Shown: positions 1-8,623 of the stretch, in pieces | Layout: each line of letters opens with the position of its first letter | Numbering within the stretch: the stretch's first letter is position 1 | Assembly (NCBI GenBank): GCA_965263105.1 | Contig: CBDHGL010000002.1 | Location: 310,001-374,000 of the forward strand | DNA length: 64,000 nucleotides | Direction: 5' to 3' | Source of the DNA: JBCCTX01 sp965263105 | GTDB taxonomy: Bacteria > Bacteroidota > Bacteroidia > J057 | The notes under the pieces: generated by a model | What the model saw: the letters and a program-made list of their open reading frames with translations, nothing else | The model's database searches: none | What the model was told of the DNA's origin: nothing | Made by a program: the position numbers and the translations under genes

Positions 1-261
1 GTGAGCCAAGTCCTGCAGGGCCTTCAGGCTATCCTCCACGAATAGGTAGCGGCTATCGCTTTCCACATAATATTCTGAGTCATCAACCACCACGAGGGAG
101 GCCCCGTTCTCCAGAGCCTTGGCCGCATAGGCGTTTCCGTTGAAGCGTTCGCCGTTAATCCCAAAAAATAAAGCCCCTTTTTCCACCGTTCGGGAATCGA
201 TCGAAACAGAACTTAGGTCCAGAAAATACGCGAGCAGGGTTTCTGTTGATATAGAATTCAT
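1..261 (-). CDS. murF: UDP-N-acetylmuramoyl-tripeptide--D-Ala-D-Ala ligase, N-terminal part (partial)
   Basis: The reverse frame opens with ATG at 261 and runs off the left edge of the window, giving 87 residues. It contains SIDSRTVEKGALFFGING followed by a segment rich in Asn, Ala and Gly (FNGNAYAAKALENGA) and a LVVVDD strand. This is the substrate-binding Mur ligase N-terminal domain; the order and spacing match Bacteroidota MurF, which adds D-Ala-D-Ala to the UDP-MurNAc-tripeptide in the cytoplasm. The ATP-binding and C-terminal domains lie outside the window. MurE shares this domain type, so MurF rests on the SIDSR...LFFGI pattern. The gene lies 26 bp downstream of hslU in the same direction, so co-transcription is possible. 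Confidence 0.8.
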   Translation of the reverse strand, partial: MNSISTETLLAYFLDLSSVSIDSRTVEKGALFFGINGERFNGNAYAAKALENGASLVVVDDSEYYVESDSRYLFVEDSLKALQDLAH

Positions 262-287
262 AGAAGAGAGGAATGTCTGAGGAAAAC

Positions 288-1673
288 TTAGAGGATATAA
301 TGGCTCAAATCCTTCTGTTGAACCAAGTTTTCCAGCTTGTCTCGGACAAATTCTACCCCAATCTGAAAGTGCGTTTCGCGGTTGAGATCGGGAACTTCGA
401 AGAGGATTTCATCGAGCAGATTGCTCAAGATAGTATGAAGCCTACGCGCCCCGATATTTTCTACTTCCTGGTTGACATTAAAGGCCAATCGTGCCAGTTC
501 TTCTATGGCCTCCTCGTCAAAGGCGATGCTCACGCCCTCGCTAGCTAGCAAGGCTTGGTACTGCTTAGTTAAGGCATTGCGGGGCTGGGTAAGGATTTTC
601 ACAAAATCCTCCTGTGTCAGGGAGTTGAGTTCGACTCGGATAGGAAATCTTCCTTGAAGTTCTGGGATCAGGTCTGAGGGCCTGGCAACGTGAAAGGCCC
701 CCGCAGCAATAAAGAGGACGTGATCCGTCTTCACCGTTCCATACTTTGTATTGACGGTGGAGCCCTCCACGATGGGTAACAGGTCCCGTTGAACCCCTTG
801 ACGAGAAACGTCGGCACCTCCTCGATTGGAACCAGAGACGGCTACCTTGTCTACTTCATCGATAAAGATGATACCACTATTTTCCGCCCTACTAATAGCC
901 TCGCGAGAGACATTGTCCATATCGATCATTTTCTGGGCTTCCTGGTCTGTAAGAAATTCCCGGGCCTCAGCTACACTCATTCTGCGCTTCTTTTGCTTTT
1001 TGGGCATCATACCACTCAACATATCTTGCAAACCATCCATCCCTTCCATTCCTACAGGTCCCATGACTTGAACATTATGGGCTGGAACTGTAACCTCTAC
1101 CTCTACCTCCCTCTCGTCAAGCTCTCCCTTATTGAGTTTTTCGCGGAACTTTTGGCGAGTCCCTTCATTGAGTTCCTGGTCAGAGGCAAATTGAGGGGAA
1201 AAGCCAATTTCTCCCGAGCCATCAGCTTTGGTACTTTGGACACCTGGACTTTTTATGGGAGGGATGAGCAAATCCAAGATCATTTCTTCGGCCTTTTCCC
1301 TGGCTTTTTCCTTTACCATTGCCTTTTGCTCCTCTCGAACCAGGTTCACCGACTGCTCAACCAAATCCCTTACCATGCTCTCTACATCCCGACCTACATA
1401 GCCCACCTCAGTAAACTTAGAGGCTTCTACCTTGATAAAAGGCGCCTGAGCCAACTGAGCCAAGCGTCGCGCAATCTCTGTTTTTCCTACACCTGTAGGC
1501 CCGATCATCATGATATTGTTGGGGATGATTTCATTGCGGATCTCTCCTTCCGCGTTGAGCCGACGCCACCGGTTTCTCAAGGCAATCGCAACAGATTTCT
1601 TGGCAGCTTGTTGGCCGATTATATATTTATCCAGTTCTTGAACGATTCTCGCTGGGGTGAGTGTGTTTTTCAT
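288..1673 (-). CDS. hslU: ATP-dependent protease ATPase subunit HslU (ClpY)
   Basis: A 461-residue AAA+ unfoldase that feeds substrates to the HslV peptidase in the cytoplasm. The N-terminus (LTPARIVQELDKYIIGQ) is the typical HslU start. A Walker A motif GPTGVGKT lies at residues 58-65 and a Walker B IIFIDEVDK near residue 270. The insertion (I) domain between them is rich in Glu and Lys. The sensor-2 region contains IGARRLHT, and the protein ends in the HslU-type tail DLSHYIL that docks into HslV. Length is normal for the family. No hslV is adjacent: upstream is a LytTR regulator and downstream is murF, so HslV must be encoded elsewhere. Confidence in the family is very high. Confidence 0.97.
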   Translation of the reverse strand: MKNTLTPARIVQELDKYIIGQQAAKKSVAIALRNRWRRLNAEGEIRNEIIPNNIMMIGPTGVGKTEIARRLAQLAQAPFIKVEASKFTEVGYVGRDVESMVRDLVEQSVNLVREEQKAMVKEKAREKAEEMILDLLIPPIKSPGVQSTKADGSGEIGFSPQFASDQELNEGTRQKFREKLNKGELDEREVEVEVTVPAHNVQVMGPVGMEGMDGLQDMLSGMMPKKQKKRRMSVAEAREFLTDQEAQKMIDMDNVSREAISRAENSGIIFIDEVDKVAVSGSNRGGADVSRQGVQRDLLPIVEGSTVNTKYGTVKTDHVLFIAAGAFHVARPSDLIPELQGRFPIRVELNSLTQEDFVKILTQPRNALTKQYQALLASEGVSIAFDEEAIEELARLAFNVNQEVENIGARRLHTILSNLLDEILFEVPDLNRETHFQIGVEFVRDKLENLVQQKDLSHYIL

Positions 1674-1804
1674 TAAGAGTTAATTAGTTTATAGTCCACA
1701 GTCGACAGTAAAATAGGTGAGAGCAAGGAGGGGAGAGAATTGTCAAATACCAAAAAGCTCGCTCCTGTTTCCTCGCATCACAAACCATGGACTATTTCCA
1801 TTCC
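1674..1804. repeat. Degenerate remnant of the 40-bp intergenic repeat family
   Basis: The gap between hslU and the LytTR regulator contains a forward unit-like piece at about 1680-1712 (TAGTCCACAGTCGACAG) and an opposite-strand piece near its other end (CCATGGACTATTTCC, about 1785-1799). The same vocabulary builds the arrays at 17609-18303 and 53121-53345. The arrangement, forward at one edge and inverted at the other, repeats what is seen around those arrays. This copy is a single degenerate unit, not an array. Confidence 0.5.
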
Positions 1805-2578
1805 CTACTCTCCTGCCGCCATTCGCTTGAGAAAGTCAGACTTACGACGAGCTGAGACGTCTAGGGTTGAACCATCAGTCAGTTCTACATATCCTCCTCT
1901 GCCTCTTGTATAGTTTTTCAAATAGCGCAAGTTGATCAGGTGAGACTGATGGATGCGGAAAAATTCGTGGTTTTCCAACATTTCCTCGTATTCCTTGATC
2001 GTGCGCGAAACCAGGATCTTTCGGCCATCTTTCAAAAAGATGAAAGTGTAATTTCTGTCCGACTCGCAGCGTATAATGTTTTCCGGACTTACGACGGTAA
2101 AACCGTTGCTGGTAGGTAAGACGATCCGCTTTAATTTAGGCTGCGGTTCACGCATATTTTGGAGGAGGGCCTCGATACGGGAAGCGGAGTCCAGAGGTTC
2201 TTCAGAGCCTATTTTTCCCACAGCTCGCTTGACAGCATCTTGTAACTCTTCTATGTCTATGGGCTTGAGTAAATAATCTGTAGCAGAAAACTTAAAAGCC
2301 CGCATGGCATACTGGTTGTAAGCCGTCGTAAAAATGACTTCAAAGTTCAGCTCTGGAGCTTTTTCCAGTACTTGAAAACCATCGCCATCCGGTAATTCAA
2401 TATCCAAAAAGACTAACTGAGGCTTTTCCTTCTTTAAGGCTTTCAAGGCCTCCTCCACCCCACCTGCAATGGCAATAACACTGACGCCTTCACAGTATTG
2501 TTCAATGAGGTCTTTCAATAATGCTTGACTGTTGGCTTCATCTTCAACGATGAGTGCCGATATGTTTTGAGATTCCAT
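1805..2578 (-). CDS. LytTR-family two-component response regulator
   Basis: About 257 residues. Residues 7-125 form a receiver domain: acidic pocket VEDE near residue 11, probable phospho-acceptor Asp59 in LVFLDIELPDGDGF, the FTTAYNQYAMRAF strand and the DYLLKPID lysine. The C-terminal half is a LytTR DNA-binding domain (IIRCESDRNYTFIFLKDG, then FFRIHQSHLINLRYL). The ATG at 2578 is preferred over an in-frame TTG at 2587, three codons upstream. LytTR regulators normally pair with LytS-type 7TM or His_kinase-domain kinases, but no kinase lies nearby, so this is an orphan. Its regulon cannot be read from the window. Confidence 0.93.
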   Translation of the reverse strand: MESQNISALIVEDEANSQALLKDLIEQYCEGVSVIAIAGGVEEALKALKKEKPQLVFLDIELPDGDGFQVLEKAPELNFEVIFTTAYNQYAMRAFKFSATDYLLKPIDIEELQDAVKRAVGKIGSEEPLDSASRIEALLQNMREPQPKLKRIVLPTSNGFTVVSPENIIRCESDRNYTFIFLKDGRKILVSRTIKEYEEMLENHEFFRIHQSHLINLRYLKNYTRGRGGYVELTDGSTLDVSARRKSDFLKRMAAGE

Positions 2579-2596
2579 ATTCAGCAAAATACAATA

Positions 2597-3439
2597 TTAT
2601 TCGTACTTAAGTTTATGTTGTAGTGCTTCCCACTTCTGGAGTGCGGCTTCATTTTTCTTTTTCTTGTTGCGATAACAATTAAGGAGCATTTCCACCAGCT
2701 TGGTAACGATCTCTACATTAGATACTGGCTCAAAATACATATTCTCACGGGGAATCTTCATCTCTAACAGGTATTTCTCCAAGTCTTTGCGAGAGAAAAA
2801 AGCCCCTTTATTGATGGGATCCAGAAAAAATTCGTTGCGTTTGTCCCGATAAACAAGGATAAAATGCCCCAGAATGGGAATCCCCTCAAGGGGGATTTTC
2901 AGCTCCCTGCTTACAATCATATGGAGCATTCCCAGCGAAATCGCGCCTCCCTTTTTACTTTCTAATAAATTATTCAGAAAGTAGTTATTGGGATCAAGGG
3001 GGGTACTGCGATTGAATTTGTAGCGCTCCCGATGGTACAACATACGGTTGATTACCGAAATCTTCTCGGGAATATTCATGTGGGGGGTATGCTCTAACCA
3101 GGCTTTGTGAATTAGTCGGTTTACTGAATTGTAATAGGTTTCAAAGGAAATCTCGGGAAACTGGTATTTGGTAATAAGGTACCAACCCTGCAAGAGGGGA
3201 GTATGTGGGGAGGATTTCCATTCGGATAATTCATCCTCCGTCTGTTTTACCTGTATGGTCTGGATGATGTCTTCAATCCGGCTTTGAACGGTCTCATTCA
3301 CTTCCAGTTCCCAGGCCGCTTCCAAGCGGGGAATCACCGCATTGCCCATGGCCAACAATGTATCCTCGACGTGTGAACCTACCCCAGGATCATCGTCTTC
3401 CAATAAACTGATCAGCGCCTTAAATTCGTTCTCTCTCAT
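2597..3439 (-). CDS. SirB1-like transglutaminase-fold protein
   Basis: 280 residues without signal peptide. The N-terminal third is an acidic helical region resembling a HEAT-like repeat (LEDDDPGVGSHVEDTLLAMGNAVIPRLEAA). The middle and C-terminal parts resemble the SirB1/YchA transglutaminase-like family: LNNLLESKKGGAISLGMLHMIVSRELKIPLEG, then GHFILVY and FLDPINKGAFF. The papain-type catalytic Cys of true transglutaminases is not evident at the expected place (a Ser or Gly occupies it), as in most SirB1 proteins, so catalysis is not implied. The gene is 18 bp upstream of the LytTR regulator on the same strand and may form an operon with it. The biochemical role of SirB1-type proteins in Bacteroidota is unknown to me. 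Confidence 0.75.
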   Translation of the reverse strand: MRENEFKALISLLEDDDPGVGSHVEDTLLAMGNAVIPRLEAAWELEVNETVQSRIEDIIQTIQVKQTEDELSEWKSSPHTPLLQGWYLITKYQFPEISFETYYNSVNRLIHKAWLEHTPHMNIPEKISVINRMLYHRERYKFNRSTPLDPNNYFLNNLLESKKGGAISLGMLHMIVSRELKIPLEGIPILGHFILVYRDKRNEFFLDPINKGAFFSRKDLEKYLLEMKIPRENMYFEPVSNVEIVTKLVEMLLNCYRNKKKKNEAALQKWEALQHKLKYE

Positions 3440-3464
3440 GTGAAAAATGGGTAATCTGATGGGT

Positions 3465-5120
3465 TTACGTTTGTATCACGCCTGGGTTAAACATTTTTAC
3501 TTCAGGATTACCATTTGCAACTTCTATTCCTAGTGAAATAATTTTCCGTGTATCTGCTGGACGAATAATGTCATCAACCCACAACCGAGCGGCGGCATAA
3601 TAAGGCGACAACTGTTCTTCGTATTGTTGGGTAATCCGTTCCAGGTGTTCCTTTTTCACGGATTCCTCTATAGTTTCTCCTTTTTTCTTAAGGGCCGATA
3701 ACTGAATTTGCAACAGGGTTTGCGCCGCCTGCTGGCCTCCCATAACCCCAATTCGAGCCGATGGCCACGCAAAAATGAAGCGGGGATCATAGGCTTTCCC
3801 ACACATGGCATAATTTCCGGCCCCATAGGAATTTCCTATGATAAAGGTGAATTTTGGGACTACGCTGTTGGAAACGGCGTTTACCAATTTTGCCCCATCC
3901 TTTATAATCCCACCATGTTCTGCTCGTGAGCCTACCATAAAACCCGTTACATCCTGAAGAAAAACTAAGGGAATGCGCTTTTGGTTACAATTCATGACAA
4001 AACGAGCAGCCTTATCAGCAGAATCAGAATAAATAACTCCTCCAAATTGCATTTCTTTGCGACCCGACTTTACGACTTTACGCTGATTGGCCACAATCCC
4101 GACAGACCAGCCATCAATCCGGGCATAGGTACAGATAAGGGACTTCCCATAGGTTTCCTTATAGGGCTGGAGACTATCCTTGTCTACAATACAGGATAAG
4201 AGCTCCCACATATCGTAAGGCTTTTTTCGTTCTCCAGGCAGAATCCCCATAACATCATGGATAGCCCTATGGGGCTCAACTCCCTTAATCCGATCAAAGC
4301 CCGCTGTAGGTTTATGGCCCATATTGCCCACCAGGACTTTGATTTTGTCCAGGCAAGCCTTATCGTTTGGAACCTTATAATCGGTGACCCCAGACAAGGT
4401 GGATTGAGTCTCTGCTCCTCCCAGGGTTTCTTTATCCACTTCTTCGCCAATAGCGGATTTCACCAAATAAGGCCCCGCCAAAAATACAGACCCTGTTCCC
4501 TCCACAATGAGGGATTCGTCGCTCATAATAGGCAGGTACGCGCCTCCAGCTACGCAGGGTCCCATGATAGCGGCGATCTGAGGAATGCCCTGGCTACTCA
4601 TTTGGGCGTTGTTGCGAAATATTCGCCCGAAGTGTTCCTTATCGGGAAAGATTTCCTCCTGCATAGGAAGAAAAACTCCAGCACTATCTACCAGATAAAT
4701 AATGGGGAGGTGGTTTTCCATCGCAATCTCCTGGGCACGCAGGTTTTTTTTGCCTGTCATGGGAAACCACGCCCCAGCTTTCACGGTGGCATCGTTGGCG
4801 ACAATCATACACAAACGTCCCGATACCCGACCTACTCCCGTCACTACCCCAGCTGAAGGGGCCCCTCCATGATCTTTGTACATATCCCAGGCTGCCAAGG
4901 TTCCTATTTCGAGAAAATTATCCCGGTCATCCAGGAGATAGAGAATCCGCTCACGAGCGGTCATTTTTCCTTTACCTCGGTGCTTCTCCAAAGCCTTTTC
5001 CCCTCCTCCCTGGCGGACTTTTTCTTTTCTGTAAGACAAGGTTCTTAATAATTCACGATTCTGGTCTTCATTTATATTAAAGGCCAGATTCTCAGAACTA
5101 TTACTCGATACTTCAGCCAC
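3465..5120 (-). CDS. Acyl-CoA carboxylase carboxyltransferase (beta) subunit, methylcrotonyl-/propionyl-CoA type
   Basis: 551 residues with the two crotonase-fold halves of biotin-dependent carboxyltransferases. The N half contains GKGKMTARERI, a GAWFPMTGKKNLRAQEIA segment and VDSAGVFLPMQEEIFPDKEHFGRIF, the pattern of methylcrotonyl-CoA carboxylase beta. The C half contains PLVFLQDVTGFMVGSRAEHGGIIKDGAKLV and SYGAGNYAMCGKAYDPRF, which bind carboxybiotin. The family transfers CO2 from biotin to acyl-CoA in leucine or propionate catabolism. The open frame begins at GTG (5120), since the next in-frame ATG is far inside the conserved region. The biotin carboxylase/BCCP alpha subunit is not adjacent, so the exact acyl-CoA substrate cannot be decided here. 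Confidence 0.88.
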   Translation of the reverse strand: MAEVSSNSSENLAFNINEDQNRELLRTLSYRKEKVRQGGGEKALEKHRGKGKMTARERILYLLDDRDNFLEIGTLAAWDMYKDHGGAPSAGVVTGVGRVSGRLCMIVANDATVKAGAWFPMTGKKNLRAQEIAMENHLPIIYLVDSAGVFLPMQEEIFPDKEHFGRIFRNNAQMSSQGIPQIAAIMGPCVAGGAYLPIMSDESLIVEGTGSVFLAGPYLVKSAIGEEVDKETLGGAETQSTLSGVTDYKVPNDKACLDKIKVLVGNMGHKPTAGFDRIKGVEPHRAIHDVMGILPGERKKPYDMWELLSCIVDKDSLQPYKETYGKSLICTYARIDGWSVGIVANQRKVVKSGRKEMQFGGVIYSDSADKAARFVMNCNQKRIPLVFLQDVTGFMVGSRAEHGGIIKDGAKLVNAVSNSVVPKFTFIIGNSYGAGNYAMCGKAYDPRFIFAWPSARIGVMGGQQAAQTLLQIQLSALKKKGETIEESVKKEHLERITQQYEEQLSPYYAAARLWVDDIIRPADTRKIISLGIEVANGNPEVKMFNPGVIQT

Positions 5121-5299
5121 GAAATTTTATTTTTTGTCTTTGAAAGTTAGGGGAATTTTTCAGGATAAAAAAAGATTGAGCTTCTCCACCATATGTAGGG
5201 TTTTATGTTAAATAATTTGTAATTTTTGCCACAAGGGGCTATCAAAATTTCCTGATTTCTATATTTCCCTTCTCATTTTAAAGAAATCCACAAAACCAT

Positions 5300-8200
5300 A
5301 TGGCCATCCACGTAGTACTCAACCACAAAACCCACTATAATTTTGACAAAGCTGTTGCACTTTCCCCCCACGTTTTTCGACTACGACCCGCCCCGCACAC
5401 CCGTACGCCCATAGAGAGTTATACCTTCAAAATTTATCCCAAGGACCACTTCCTTAATTGGCAACAAGATCCTTTCGGCAACTATCAGGCCAGGGTGGTA
5501 TTTCCCGAGCCCTGCGATCACCTCCACATTGAAATTGAATTAATCGCCCGTTTGGAGGTCATCAACCCCTTTGATTTCTTCTTTGAAGAGAGTGCCGAAG
5601 ATTATCCATTTTCTTATGGCCCTACCCTTGGAAAAGAACTCGAACCTTATTTGGAAACGGAAACTCCTGGCCCTAGGTTTCTTAAATTTGTCCAGCAAGT
5701 TTCCCAAGAGAAAAAGCGAACGATCGACTTCTTGGTGGAAGTAAACCGTTTGGTAAATACTTCTCTTACCTATGAAGTCCGCCTAGACCCCGGGGTACAG
5801 AGTTGCGAGAAGACCCTGGGACGAAAGGCCGGTTCTTGTAGGGATTACTCCTGGCTTCTCTTGCAGATCTTCCGCCATTTTGGCCTTGCTGCTCGCTTTG
5901 TTTCCGGCTACTCCATCCAACTTCGGCCCGATGAGAAGCCCTTGGAAGGACCTATGGGGGTCGTTCAGGATGTAACCGATTTACACGCTTGGACAGAGGT
6001 ATACGTCCCCGGGGCTGGTTGGATCGGTCTGGATTCCACTTCCGGACTATTGACAACAGAGGGCCACATTCCGCTTGCCTGTACCCCCCACTTTAAAAGT
6101 GCCGCCCCCGTGGTTGGATTTACCGATCCTTGTGAGGTAGAATTTGAATTTAGTAACACCGTTAATCGGCTCAAAGAAGACCCTCGTGTTACCCTACCTT
6201 ACACCCCTGTTCAATGGAATAAAATCCATTCCCTGGGGTTACAAGTGGATCAAGACCTGGATTCACATGACGTTAGGTTATCGATGGGGGGAGAGCCCAC
6301 CTTTGTTTCTATTGATGATTTCGAGTCTAAACAATGGAATACCGCCGCAGATGGGACGCATAAAAGAAAATTATCCTGGGACTTGGTGCAAGGCATCCGG
6401 GAAGAATTTGGACAAGGGGGCTTAATCCATGTGGGGCAAGGAAAGTGGTATCCAGGAGAGCCCCTCCCCCGCTGGAGTTATACGCTCTATTGGCGCAAAG
6501 ACGGATATCCCATGTGGCGCAAGCCAGATTTGATGGCTTCTCCTTTACTGAGCTCCTCTTATGATTTGAAGCACTCGCTCGAATTTTCCAAGGCCTTAGC
6601 TCGGCGCCTTCATATCCCTATGCATTACATTCAGCCTGCCCATGAAGATATATTCTACCTGCTTTGGGAAGAAAACCGACTCGCCATAGACGCCGATCCT
6701 ATGGAGTATGACCTGAAGCAACCCTTAGAAAGAAAACAACTCGCTGAGAGTCTAGATTATGGGCTCAATCGCCCCAAGGGTTTTGTCATACCCCTGGATT
6801 GGGATTACGTAAACCAGTCTTGGAAGAGTAGTCCTTGGCCCTTGCGTCGCAAGCATCTATATCTCATACCCGGCAATTCTCCTTTGGGCCTCAGATTGCC
6901 CTTGGATACCTTGCCAGCATTCATAGACCCCTCTCTAGCACCTCGACCCGAGCGTAGTCCTTTTGAAGAACTAGGGGATTTACCGGAATACCCATCTGGG
7001 AACCTTCCCCATTTTGACGGTCAAGCACATGGTACTCAAATTCCCGTAGTGAAGACAGCGGTTTGTGTAGAAGTTCGCGGAGGGCAATTGTATGTCTTTT
7101 TTCCCCCACTTGCCTACATGGAGCACTATGTAGCTTTATTACAAACAGTGGAGGATATAGCGGAAAATCTGGGAGTAAGAATATTAATTGAGGGATATCC
7201 CCCTCCTTATGACTACCGTGTAGAACAGATAAAAATCAGCCCCGATCCTGGAGTCATTGAAGTCAATATCCACCCCTCTACCGACTGGGAGGGAATGGTT
7301 GACAAGACGAGCCGGCTATACGAATGTGCGCGGCAAAGTCGCCTGGGGACGGAAAAATTTATGATCGATGGTCGCCATACGGGAACAGGAGGGGGAAATC
7401 ATATCACTGTCGGAGCCATGCGGGCCCAGGATAGCCCTTTTCTGAGGAGACCCGATTTGCTGCGAAGCATGGTTACTTTTTGGCAGCACCATCCCAGCTT
7501 ATCTTATTTATTTTCCAGTGCCTTTGTAGGTCCTACTAGTCAGGCCCCCCGAGTAGACGAGGCCAGAGAAGACAGGCTCTATGAACTTGAGGTGGCCTTC
7601 GCTCAATGTCCTCAACCGGGCTCCTCCTTTCCTTTGTGGATGGTAGACCGCTTATTCAGGAACTTACTCACCGATATGACGGGCAATACCCATCGGGCGG
7701 AATTTTGTATTGACAAACTTTATTCGCCTGATTCTCTTTCAGGCCGCCTGGGAATCCTGGAATTGCGTGGCTTTGACATGCCTCCTCATAAGCACATGAG
7801 CCTGGTACAAATGCTATTGATTCGAGCCCTCATCAGTAAATTCTGGCAAAAGCCTTATACCCATAAACTCGTTCGCTGGGGTACCAGCCTACACGATAAA
7901 TTTTTGCTGCCCCACTATTGCTATGAAGACATGAGGGAAGTCGTAGCAGATTTGTCTGATTTTGGGTATGGTTTCGACATTCAATGGTTTGATCCTTTCT
8001 TTGAGTTCCGCTTTCCCCGCTATGGGACTACTCAGATTCGCGACATGAGCCTGGAAATACGAATGGCCATAGAACCCTGGAATGTATTGGGGGAAGAAAT
8101 GTCCAACACAGGGACTGCACGCTTTGTAGATTCTTCCGTAGAGAGAATTCAGATTAAATTGGAAGGCTTCACAGAAGAACGTTATATACTTTTATGTAAT

Positions 8201-8623
8201 GGCATCAGGATTCCCTTAAAGGCGACTCAGGTAAAAGGCCAATATGTGGCAGGTATCCGTTACAAAGCCTGGCAACCTCCTTCAGCCCTTCACCCAACGA
8301 TTGGCGCCCAGTCGCCCCTTGTATTTGATGTGGTGGATACCTGGAATGGCAGGTCCATAGGCGGTTGTTCCTATTATGTGAGCCACCCGGGAGGCCTTGC
8401 CTATGATACCTTCCCGGTCAATGCCTTCGAAGCAGAATCTCGGCGCGTCAATCGATTTACCGATATTGACTATTCGCCAGGGCCTCTTCTGGTCAATCCA
8501 AGCACAGCCCGAAAGGTGAATATCGTAGAGAATACAAGTGAAGAAGAAAGCTTCATAGAAATTCCTCCGCTAAACATATCCGAGGAATTTCCCGTTACAA
8601 CTGACTTGCGAAGAGCCTATTAA
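5300..8623 (+). CDS. Transglutaminase-like/DUF2126 fusion protein (COG1305-COG4196)
   Basis: 1107 residues. Residues 1-85 are the bacterial transglutaminase N-terminal beta domain (VVLNHKTHYNFDKAVALSPHVFRLRP). The transglutaminase core carries a complete triad: Cys180 in GSCRDYSW, His229 in DLHAWTEV and Asp245 in GLDSTSG. From about residue 325 onward lies DUF2126, with DVRLSMGGEPTFVSIDD at its start and later DGRHTGTGGGNH and LGILELRGFDMPPH. Proteins of this architecture occur in gene clusters with circularly permuted ATP-grasp and alpha-E proteins, proposed by Aravind and colleagues to synthesise or attach peptide-like tags. The next gene overlaps its stop codon, so the two are translationally coupled. 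Substrate and localisation are unknown; no signal peptide is visible. Confidence 0.92.
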   Translation: MAIHVVLNHKTHYNFDKAVALSPHVFRLRPAPHTRTPIESYTFKIYPKDHFLNWQQDPFGNYQARVVFPEPCDHLHIEIELIARLEVINPFDFFFEESAEDYPFSYGPTLGKELEPYLETETPGPRFLKFVQQVSQEKKRTIDFLVEVNRLVNTSLTYEVRLDPGVQSCEKTLGRKAGSCRDYSWLLLQIFRHFGLAARFVSGYSIQLRPDEKPLEGPMGVVQDVTDLHAWTEVYVPGAGWIGLDSTSGLLTTEGHIPLACTPHFKSAAPVVGFTDPCEVEFEFSNTVNRLKEDPRVTLPYTPVQWNKIHSLGLQVDQDLDSHDVRLSMGGEPTFVSIDDFESKQWNTAADGTHKRKLSWDLVQGIREEFGQGGLIHVGQGKWYPGEPLPRWSYTLYWRKDGYPMWRKPDLMASPLLSSSYDLKHSLEFSKALARRLHIPMHYIQPAHEDIFYLLWEENRLAIDADPMEYDLKQPLERKQLAESLDYGLNRPKGFVIPLDWDYVNQSWKSSPWPLRRKHLYLIPGNSPLGLRLPLDTLPAFIDPSLAPRPERSPFEELGDLPEYPSGNLPHFDGQAHGTQIPVVKTAVCVEVRGGQLYVFFPPLAYMEHYVALLQTVEDIAENLGVRILIEGYPPPYDYRVEQIKISPDPGVIEVNIHPSTDWEGMVDKTSRLYECARQSRLGTEKFMIDGRHTGTGGGNHITVGAMRAQDSPFLRRPDLLRSMVTFWQHHPSLSYLFSSAFVGPTSQAPRVDEAREDRLYELEVAFAQCPQPGSSFPLWMVDRLFRNLLTDMTGNTHRAEFCIDKLYSPDSLSGRLGILELRGFDMPPHKHMSLVQMLLIRALISKFWQKPYTHKLVRWGTSLHDKFLLPHYCYEDMREVVADLSDFGYGFDIQWFDPFFEFRFPRYGTTQIRDMSLEIRMAIEPWNVLGEEMSNTGTARFVDSSVERIQIKLEGFTEERYILLCNGIRIPLKATQVKGQYVAGIRYKAWQPPSALHPTIGAQSPLVFDVVDTWNGRSIGGCSYYVSHPGGLAYDTFPVNAFEAESRRVNRFTDIDYSPGPLLVNPSTARKVNIVENTSEEESFIEIPPLNISEEFPVTTDLRRAY

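Noticed and set aside
288..1673. HslU as part of a proteasome-like (Anbu) system with the ATP-grasp cluster
   Set aside because: Anbu peptidases are reported near ATP-grasp/alpha-E/transglutaminase clusters, but none is encoded here, and hslU is separated by four unrelated genes on the other strand.
789..1676. Long plus-strand frame opposite hslU
   Set aside because: It lies wholly antisense to the strongly conserved hslU coding sequence and shows no domain.
2597..3439. Active transglutaminase or protease
   Set aside because: The catalytic Cys expected in the papain-like fold is not present, so only a SirB1-like assignment was kept.
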